A stretch of DNA of 6,765 nucleotides from an uncultured Chlorobiales bacterium (GTDB lineage Bacteria; Bacteroidota; Chlorobiia; Chlorobiales; Thermochlorobacteraceae). The stretch covers positions 1-6,765 of the forward strand of contig CALGMC010000150.1 of the NCBI GenBank assembly GCA_937959145.1. Reading direction: 5' to 3'. Below, one piece after another: positions 1 to 4,342 of this stretch (the stretch's first letter is position 1; the number at the start of each line of letters is the position of its first letter). Position numbers and translations under genes: made by a program. Under the pieces are notes generated by a model. That model worked only from the letters and a program-made list of their open reading frames with translations. It was not told the DNA's origin and did not search any database.

Positions 1-375
1 CGTCCGCTTTCCATCAACGCGCGGCTCACGCGCTCGGCAATGCTCGAGGTGCTCTCGCAAGATTACATTCGCACCGCAAAAGCGAAAGGACTTTCGGAAT
101 GGGTTGTGATTGTGCGCCACGCCTTGCGCAATGCGCTTAACCCTGTCGTAACCAGCATCAGCGCGTGGCTTGCAGGATTGCTTGCGGGCACATTTTTCAT
201 CGAGTTCATCTTCAACTGGCCCGGTATCGGATTGCTTGCCATCGATGCGATTCAAAAATTAGACTTCCCTATGATTCAAGGCGTCGTGCTCTTTACCGCT
301 ATCGTGTTCATCTTCATCAACATCGCGGTCGACATCATTTACGCCCTCTTAGACCCGCGCGTCAAATTAGGCTGA
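1..375 (+). CDS. ABC transporter permease, DppB/OppB family (5'-truncated by window edge)
   Basis: This is the C-terminal part of an inner-membrane permease of a peptide/nickel/oligopeptide-type ABC importer. The frame is open from base 1 and ends at TGA 373-375, giving 124 visible codons; the first in-frame ATG, at 40, is internal. The opening residues ARLTRSAMLEVL, then DYIRTAKAKGLSE and RHALRNALNPV, form the EAA-type cytoplasmic loop that docks on the ATPase in this family. Two hydrophobic membrane segments follow (about bases 150-220 and 265-345), separated by the family-typical FNWPGIG. The end, YALLDPRVKLG, is the usual DppB/OppB C-terminus. Such permeases normally pair with a DppC-type partner, two ATPases and a binding protein; none is downstream, because a convergent gene begins at once. 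The substrate cannot be read from this part: dipeptides, oligopeptides, nickel or sugars are all possible. The family call is firm. Confidence 0.93.
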   Translation, partial: RPLSINARLTRSAMLEVLSQDYIRTAKAKGLSEWVVIVRHALRNALNPVVTSISAWLAGLLAGTFFIEFIFNWPGIGLLAIDAIQKLDFPMIQGVVLFTAIVFIFINIAVDIIYALLDPRVKLG

Positions 376-1134
376 AACTTCGGCAAGCGGCTTGGGCTTG
401 CATCGCCAATAAATCGTCGAGTTGAGAAACTGCCGCGTGAACGGAAACGGACTGAAATCGGTCGAGAGAATTTCAAAATATCCTTGAACAAGGCGACGGA
501 GTTTGCGGTAATCGAAGCCTTTATGCCCGCGATAATACACATCAGGAAGGTTGTGGCTACACGCTAAATTTTTCGTCCGCCATAAAACACCCGCCTCGAG
601 AATTTCTCTGAACGAGTATGGCTCTTCATCGTTGAAAAAGCGATAGGTCTTATCGCGCAAGCCGGTGATGTATCGCCCCGTCATTTTCATTAAAAGCGAT
701 GTTCCGACTTCAATCGGAACAGAAAGCAGAACCGTCGCGTCGGGCGCACAAAGTCGGTGGATATTCGATAAGGCAAGTTTCGCATCGGATACATGCTCTA
801 AGGTTTCCAAACAGACGGCTAAATCAAACTTGCTGTCAAGGTCGGGCGAAAGTTCAGGCGTTTTGATGAATTGAAACGACGGAATCTCAGCGAAGAGCGC
901 GCGGCTTTTGGCTAAATCGTCGTCGTTGATGTCGACGCCGACCCCTTGCTTCGCCATGCCATTATCGTAAAGTGCTTTCAAAAACCACCCATCGGCGCAG
1001 CCATAATCCAGCACACGATTGAAGGTCGATTTTCCCGATGCGCGAATTAAAGATAGTGTTTTTTCAGCGCGGGCGTGATGCGAAAAGCGTGTCAGCGCGC
1101 TTCCTTCCTTGAAAAGACGGTCAGTGTAACTCAT
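367..1134 (-). CDS. Class I SAM-dependent methyltransferase
   Basis: The product is 255 aa from ATG 1134 and has a Rossmann-type SAM-binding fold of the Methyltransf_11/23 kind. Motif I is VLDYGCADG at residues 41-49. The acidic residue that would bind the SAM ribose is D68 in GVGVDIN. Residues 103-115 (FDLAVCLETLEHV) form motif II, and LLSVP at 136-140 lies on the next strand. The C-terminal third is basic and aromatic and probably forms the acceptor site, but I do not recognise the substrate. There is no signal peptide or membrane segment, so it should be cytoplasmic. An in-frame TTG at 1149 would add five residues; I prefer the ATG, although neither has a good ribosome-binding site. It lies 62 bases after the LRR gene on the same strand and may be co-transcribed with it. 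Its 3' end overlaps the permease gene by 9 bases. A role in lipid, glycan or quinone methylation is only a guess. Confidence 0.9.
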   Translation of the reverse strand: MSYTDRLFKEGSALTRFSHHARAEKTLSLIRASGKSTFNRVLDYGCADGWFLKALYDNGMAKQGVGVDINDDDLAKSRALFAEIPSFQFIKTPELSPDLDSKFDLAVCLETLEHVSDAKLALSNIHRLCAPDATVLLSVPIEVGTSLLMKMTGRYITGLRDKTYRFFNDEEPYSFREILEAGVLWRTKNLACSHNLPDVYYRGHKGFDYRKLRRLVQGYFEILSTDFSPFPFTRQFLNSTIYWRCKPKPLAEVSA

Positions 1135-1196
1135 TGCAGGGTCAAACAAATTGAATCAAAAAAGATTCGCTAAAATAACGTTTGAAACGCAATGAA

Positions 1197-1892
1197 TTAT
1201 TGCACGTTCTCTACGGAATTGGCTATCGCGTTGCGCTCGCTTTCTTTGATGGGATTGTTGGAGAGGTTGATTTTTGTAAGGCTCGGCAGACGATAAATTT
1301 TCTCTGGAATATGTTGAAGTTGATTGCTTCGAACATCGAGCAGGGAAAGCTTCGTGAGATTGCTCATCGTTTCAGGCAGTTGTGAGAGTTGATTGGTGCC
1401 CACGTTCAACTTTTTGAGATTGATAAGTTTGCCAATGTTTTCAGGAAGCGAAGTGAGTTTATTGTGGTGCAAATCTAAAAATTCAAGTTCTGTCAGATTG
1501 CCGATTTCATTTGGCACACTTTGAATTTCATTAACGCGAAGGTGCAACTGCTTGAGCTTTTTGAGCGAGAAAATAACCTTTGGAATCTTGTTAAAGTAAT
1601 TGTTGGAGAGATTCAACACTTCTAACTCGGTCAGGTTTGAAAGCGACTCGGGAAGGTCGCTGAGTTTATTATCGTTGAGATAGAGTTCGCGTAGATTTTT
1701 GAGTTTGCCAATATCACCTGAAAGTTTCCCGATGGCGGTTTCAGAGAGATTAAGTTTATAGACGTTGTCAGGCTGTTTCAGTGCGGCTTCGAGCGACTTA
1801 AATTCAGGGGCATTTTCAAGGTCAATCGTTTGAGCAGAAAGCGATAAAGGCAATAAGCAGACAAATAAAAATAAAACGGTACTTCTTTTCAT
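1197..1892 (-). CDS. Secreted leucine-rich repeat protein
   Basis: The product is 231 aa. Residues 1-20 are a Sec signal peptide: basic start MKR, hydrophobic core, and probable signal peptidase I cleavage after SLSA, before QT. Residues 44-227 are eight uninterrupted 23-residue leucine-rich repeats of the type LxxLxLxxNxLxxLPxxIxxL, as in LRELYLNDNKLSDLP. The first unit is degenerate and the last lacks the LP step, as expected for capping repeats. The frame extends back to a TTG at 1919, but ATG 1892 is chosen because it places the signal peptide exactly at the N-terminus. There is no C-terminal type IX sorting domain, lipobox or transmembrane anchor, so the mature protein is probably periplasmic or released. 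LRR arcs usually bind other proteins; the partner is unknown. It sits between lptC and a methyltransferase gene on the same strand. The LRR identity is very secure and the function is open. Confidence 0.93.
   Translation of the reverse strand: MKRSTVLFLFVCLLPLSLSAQTIDLENAPEFKSLEAALKQPDNVYKLNLSETAIGKLSGDIGKLKNLRELYLNDNKLSDLPESLSNLTELEVLNLSNNYFNKIPKVIFSLKKLKQLHLRVNEIQSVPNEIGNLTELEFLDLHHNKLTSLPENIGKLINLKKLNVGTNQLSQLPETMSNLTKLSLLDVRSNQLQHIPEKIYRLPSLTKINLSNNPIKESERNAIANSVENVQ
1212..1763 (-). repeat. Eight tandem leucine-rich repeat units (69-bp period)
   Basis: This stretch codes for residues 44-227 of the LRR protein. It divides into eight units of exactly 23 codons starting at residues 44, 67, 90, 113, 136, 159, 182 and 205, with no insertion or deletion between units. 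Conserved leucine/isoleucine positions and the asparagine of the LxxN turn define the register. The units differ considerably at DNA level, so this is an old protein repeat and not a recent tandem duplication. Confidence 0.9.
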
Positions 1893-1926
1893 CGTCGTCA
1901 GTGCGTTTGTGTTAGGCAAAGGTTAC

Positions 1927-1954
1927 ATTAAAACTCTGCAAAATTAACGCACAA
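1927..1954 (-). promoter_or_regulatory. Possible promoter for the LRR gene
   Basis: On the minus strand a TTGTGC box (1954-1949) is followed after 16 bases by TTTAAT (1932-1927), resembling sigma-70 -35 and -10 elements. It would start transcription about 28 bases before ATG 1892. The same stretch contains TAATTTTG (1946-1939), which matches the TAnnTTTG -7 box described for Bacteroidota, but I see no TTTG box at the right distance upstream. If real, the LRR and methyltransferase genes could be transcribed separately from lptC. This is pattern matching in AT-rich DNA and is weak evidence. Confidence 0.25.
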
Positions 1955-1981
1955 AGAGAGAAAGGGGTTGTAAAGAAATTG

Positions 1982-2527
1982 TTAAAAAGTGACGTCGTCT
2001 TTGACTTTCATTTGTCCGCTGGCTTTGAAGATGCGATAATTTTTGAGGTTTTGGTCGCTCTCGAAGCCGTAACCTGTAAGGATTTCGGTTGGTTTTGTGA
2101 TGGTAACGAATTTGTCGGAGCGAATTTTTCTATCCGATGATGTCCACTTCATATACTCGGTCGTTACGCGGGTGCAATCGTCAGAAACGACAAGCACATT
2201 CTCGAAGGCTTCCATATCGCTATTGGGGTGGACTTTGGCGCGATTTGCCGTAATGAACGAGGTATGATTGCCGAACTCGTCGAAGAAGTCGACGCGAAAG
2301 GTGCTGTCCATTTGTCGCTCTAATGCGCCTTGTCGCGAATACTGTGCGAGATAGGGCGTGATTAGAATTGCCTTTACGTGACCTGAATCGCTAAAAATAA
2401 TTTTGGCGTCCCAACTCTCTTGCACGGGGTAGTCGTCGCCGATGTAGGTCATGTCGATTTTCGGAGGCGTGCTTTTTCCGCCGCAAGCTATCGCAAAAAG
2501 GGAAAGCAGGAAAACAAGTCGCTTCAT
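1982..2527 (-). CDS. lptC: LptC-like LPS export lipoprotein
   Basis: The product is 181 aa and resembles LptC, the periplasmic part of the Lpt bridge that receives lipopolysaccharide from LptB2FG and passes it to LptA. Residues 1-15 are a short signal peptide ending in FAIAC, with C15 as the probable lipidated cysteine. This implies lipoprotein anchoring instead of the transmembrane helix of enterobacterial LptC. The rest reads as beta strands of an OstA/LptC jelly roll: DAKIIFSDSGHVKAILIT (40-57), then FRVDFFDEFGNHTSFITANRA (78-97 region), and the family-like end GYGFESDQNLKNYRI (152-166). The length suits the LptC family. The start is ATG 2527; a longer overlapping frame further upstream is not needed. 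It is transcribed divergently from the carboxylase gene and heads the LRR-methyltransferase block. The assignment rests on remembered family patterns, mainly the C-terminal motif; a generic LptC/OstA-like lipoprotein is the alternative. Confidence 0.82.
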   Translation of the reverse strand: MKRLVFLLSLFAIACGGKSTPPKIDMTYIGDDYPVQESWDAKIIFSDSGHVKAILITPYLAQYSRQGALERQMDSTFRVDFFDEFGNHTSFITANRAKVHPNSDMEAFENVLVVSDDCTRVTTEYMKWTSSDRKIRSDKFVTITKPTEILTGYGFESDQNLKNYRIFKASGQMKVKDDVTF

Positions 2528-2590
2528 ATTGCCGCAAGACTTTGTATTTTTTCGTTCTGTAAGTTATCAGAAAAAATCTTTCCAATACAA
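2528..2590. promoter_or_regulatory. Divergent promoter region, lptC / carboxylase
   Basis: These 63 AT-rich bases must hold the promoters of both flanking genes. On the plus strand, TTGTAT (2542-2547) is followed after 17 bases by TATCAG (2565-2570). These match the sigma-70 consensus at three and four of six positions, and the second lies 20 bases before the carboxylase ATG. For lptC no convincing pair is visible. Neither start codon has a purine-rich Shine-Dalgarno sequence, which is normal in Bacteroidota. That promoters are present follows from the gene arrangement; the exact boxes are uncertain. Confidence 0.45.
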
Positions 2591-2591
2591 A
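2541..2591. repeat. 8-bp inverted repeat bracketing the divergent region
   Basis: TTTGTATT (2541-2548) and AATACAAA (2584-2591) are exact reverse complements separated by 35 bases, with arm centres 43 bases apart, about four helical turns. The right arm runs into the A of the carboxylase start codon. The left arm overlaps the proposed -35 box of the carboxylase. The repeat is seen directly in the sequence; a role as paired operator half-sites is speculation, and AT-rich DNA gives such matches by chance fairly often. Confidence 0.4.
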
Positions 2592-4249
2592 TGGCAACCG
2601 AAAGCACGCTTCTTTTAGAACACCCACCCGAATTTTACGAGCGCGAAGACGCCCTTAAAACCCTTTTGCGCAAACTGCAATACCTACGCGAACAAGTGCA
2701 CTTAGGCGGCGGCGCAAAAGCCATCGAAAAGCATAAAGCCAAAGGCAAACTGACGGCACGCGAACGCATTGCGAAACTGCTCGATGACGGCTCGCCCTTT
2801 TTGGAAATTGGAGAACTTGCGGCGAACGGCATGTATGAAGCCGAAGGCGGCTGTCCCTCAGCGGGCGTCGTTGTTGGCATTGGCAAAATTCACGGGCGCA
2901 ACTGCATGATGGTCGCCAACGATGCGACCGTCAAAGCAGGTGCATGGTTTCCCATGACAGCAAAGAAAAACCTCCGCGCACAAGAAATCGCAATGGAAAA
3001 CCGTTTGCCCGTCATTTACCTTGTCGACTCCGCTGGCGTCTTTCTGCCGATGCAAGACGAAATTTTTCCCGACAAAGAGCACTTCGGACGTCAGTTTCGC
3101 AACAACGCCAAAATGAGCGCGATGGGCATTCCGCAAATTGCGGCGGTGATGGGCGCATGCGTAGCAGGTGGGGCTTACCTGCCGATTATGTGCGACGAAA
3201 GCCTCATCGTCGAAGGCACAGGCAGTATTTTTCTTGCCGCCTCTCACCTTGTTAAAGCCGCCATTGGTGAAATCATTGACAACGAAACGCTCGGCGGCGC
3301 GACCACACAAACGGAAATCTCAGGCATTATCGACCACAAAGTTAAAAACGATGAAGAGTGCTTAGCGCGAATCCGCCAAATTGTTTCCACCTTTGGCGCA
3401 ACTCAAAAAGCAGGCTTCGACCGAATTGAATCACAACCGCCGAAACGCAAACCCTCCGACATTCTCGGCTTGCTTCAAACCGACTTAACCAAACCCTACG
3501 ACGTGCGAAACCTGCTCGACTGCATCTGCGATGACGGCTCGCTCGTCGAATACAAAGCCAACTACGGCAAAACAATTCTCTGTGCCTACGCACGCATTGA
3601 CGGCTGGGCGGTGGGCATTGTCGCCAATCAACGATTGATTGTCAAGAACGCAAAAGGCGAAATTCAAGTCGGCGGCGTGATTTATTCCGACAGTGCCGAT
3701 AAAGCCGCGCGATTCATCATGACGTGCAATCAAAAGAAAATCCCGCTCCTTTTCTTGCAAGATGTAACAGGCTTCATGGTGGGCAGTCGTGCCGAACACG
3801 GCGGCATCATCAAAGACGGCGCGAAGATGGTCAATGCCGTTTCAAATTCTGTTGTGCCGAAAATCACCATCATCACAGGGAACAGTTACGGCGCAGGGAA
3901 TTACGCGATGTGCGGTAAAGCCTACGACCCACGATTTATCTTCGCTTATCCGCATGCGCAAATTGCCGTGATGGGCGGCAAGCAAGCCTCTGAAACCTTG
4001 CTCGGCATTAAACTGGCGCAAGTCGAAAAAGGCGGCAAGCACATCAGCGATGAGGAAAAGCAAGCCATCCTCAAAGAAATCAGCGAGCGTTATGAAAAGC
4101 AAATGAACCCGCTTTATGCCGCCGCACGGCTCTGGATTGACGGCATCATCAACCCCGCCGATACGCGCCAAATTGTTTCGTATTGTATTGAACTCGCTAA
4201 TGAAAACCCCGACATGCCGAAGTTCAATGTAGGCGTGATTCAAACTTGA
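2591..4249 (+). CDS. Acyl-CoA carboxylase, carboxyltransferase (beta) subunit
   Basis: The product is 552 aa, the usual size for the carboxyltransferase subunit of methylcrotonyl-CoA or propionyl-CoA carboxylase. This cytoplasmic subunit moves the carboxyl group from carboxybiotin to an acyl-CoA. Two crotonase-fold halves are clear. The N-half has KLTARERIAKLLDDGS (53-68), the glycine-rich GACVAGGAYLP (188-198) and a GSIFLAASHLVKAAIGE stretch (211-227). The C-half has LQDVTGFMVGS (389-399) and GNSYGAGNYAMCG (430-442). The loops near 188-196 and 430-437 would form the oxyanion holes. FPDKEHFGRQFRNNAKMSAMG (159-179) points to the methylcrotonyl-like branch, but similar proteins from Bacteroidota are often just called acyl-CoA carboxylase, so the substrate stays open. 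The frame extends back to 2420 across lptC; ATG 2591 is chosen because homology begins just after it and it clears lptC. No biotin carboxylase or carrier gene is adjacent. Confidence 0.95.
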   Translation: MATESTLLLEHPPEFYEREDALKTLLRKLQYLREQVHLGGGAKAIEKHKAKGKLTARERIAKLLDDGSPFLEIGELAANGMYEAEGGCPSAGVVVGIGKIHGRNCMMVANDATVKAGAWFPMTAKKNLRAQEIAMENRLPVIYLVDSAGVFLPMQDEIFPDKEHFGRQFRNNAKMSAMGIPQIAAVMGACVAGGAYLPIMCDESLIVEGTGSIFLAASHLVKAAIGEIIDNETLGGATTQTEISGIIDHKVKNDEECLARIRQIVSTFGATQKAGFDRIESQPPKRKPSDILGLLQTDLTKPYDVRNLLDCICDDGSLVEYKANYGKTILCAYARIDGWAVGIVANQRLIVKNAKGEIQVGGVIYSDSADKAARFIMTCNQKKIPLLFLQDVTGFMVGSRAEHGGIIKDGAKMVNAVSNSVVPKITIITGNSYGAGNYAMCGKAYDPRFIFAYPHAQIAVMGGKQASETLLGIKLAQVEKGGKHISDEEKQAILKEISERYEKQMNPLYAAARLWIDGIINPADTRQIVSYCIELANENPDMPKFNVGVIQT

Positions 4250-4262
4250 TGAATCAAACTTG
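4237..4262 (+). repeat. Short tandem duplication across the carboxylase stop codon
   Basis: GATTCAAACTTG (4237-4248) and GAATCAAACTTG (4251-4262) agree at 11 of 12 bases with a 14-base period. The first copy contains the last codons and most of the stop codon; the second lies just after the stop. It looks like a small slippage duplication. Because 14 is not a multiple of three, the copies are read in different frames. No function is apparent. Confidence 0.5.
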
Positions 4263-4264
4263 CT

Positions 4265-4299
4265 AAAAAAGAAAAAGCGGCTCCTGAACAAGAGCCGCT
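4265..4299 (-). terminator. Rho-independent terminator, minus-strand oriented (possibly bidirectional)
   Basis: A perfect 8-bp GC-rich stem, AGCGGCTC (4276-4283) with GAGCCGCT (4292-4299), encloses an 8-base loop. On the minus strand the hairpin is followed by TTTTTCTTTTTT (4276-4265), a strong U-tract, so it suits the large gene arriving from the right, whose stop is 43 bases before it. On the plus strand the tail is only CTCTTCC, so termination of the carboxylase transcript here would be weaker. Confidence 0.85.
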
Positions 4300-4342
4300 C
4301 TTCCTCAAAGAACAAAGCCAGCGAAAGAAAAGAAAAACTTTT

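Noticed and set aside
1135..1149. TTG start adding five residues to the methyltransferase
   Set aside because: It cannot be excluded, but ATG 1134 is the more likely start and no ribosome-binding site favours the TTG.
1153..1168. GAATC-AAAAAA-GATTC inverted repeat between the LRR and methyltransferase genes, considered as a terminator
   Set aside because: The stem is only five base pairs, AT-leaning, and the T-run is in the loop instead of after the stem.
1179..1189. 11-base palindrome CGTTTGAAACG just after the LRR gene
   Set aside because: The arms leave a one-base loop, so it is not a hairpin; an operator is possible but nothing else supports it.
1893..1919. TTG start giving a 240-residue LRR protein
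   Set aside because: It would put nine residues before a textbook signal peptide that begins exactly at ATG 1892.
2420..2590. 57-residue N-terminal extension of the carboxylase frame
   Set aside because: It overlaps lptC on the opposite strand, does not resemble carboxyltransferase sequence, and includes the intergenic region; ATG 2591 fits the family start.
2391..2627. 78-codon minus-strand frame across the lptC start region
   Set aside because: It overlaps both lptC and the carboxylase start in another frame and has no recognisable features.
3842..4315. 157-codon antisense open frame inside the carboxylase gene, and similar antisense frames at 2858-3310 and 3485-3799
   Set aside because: They are antisense shadows of a highly conserved coding gene, with compositions unlike real proteins and no recognisable domain.
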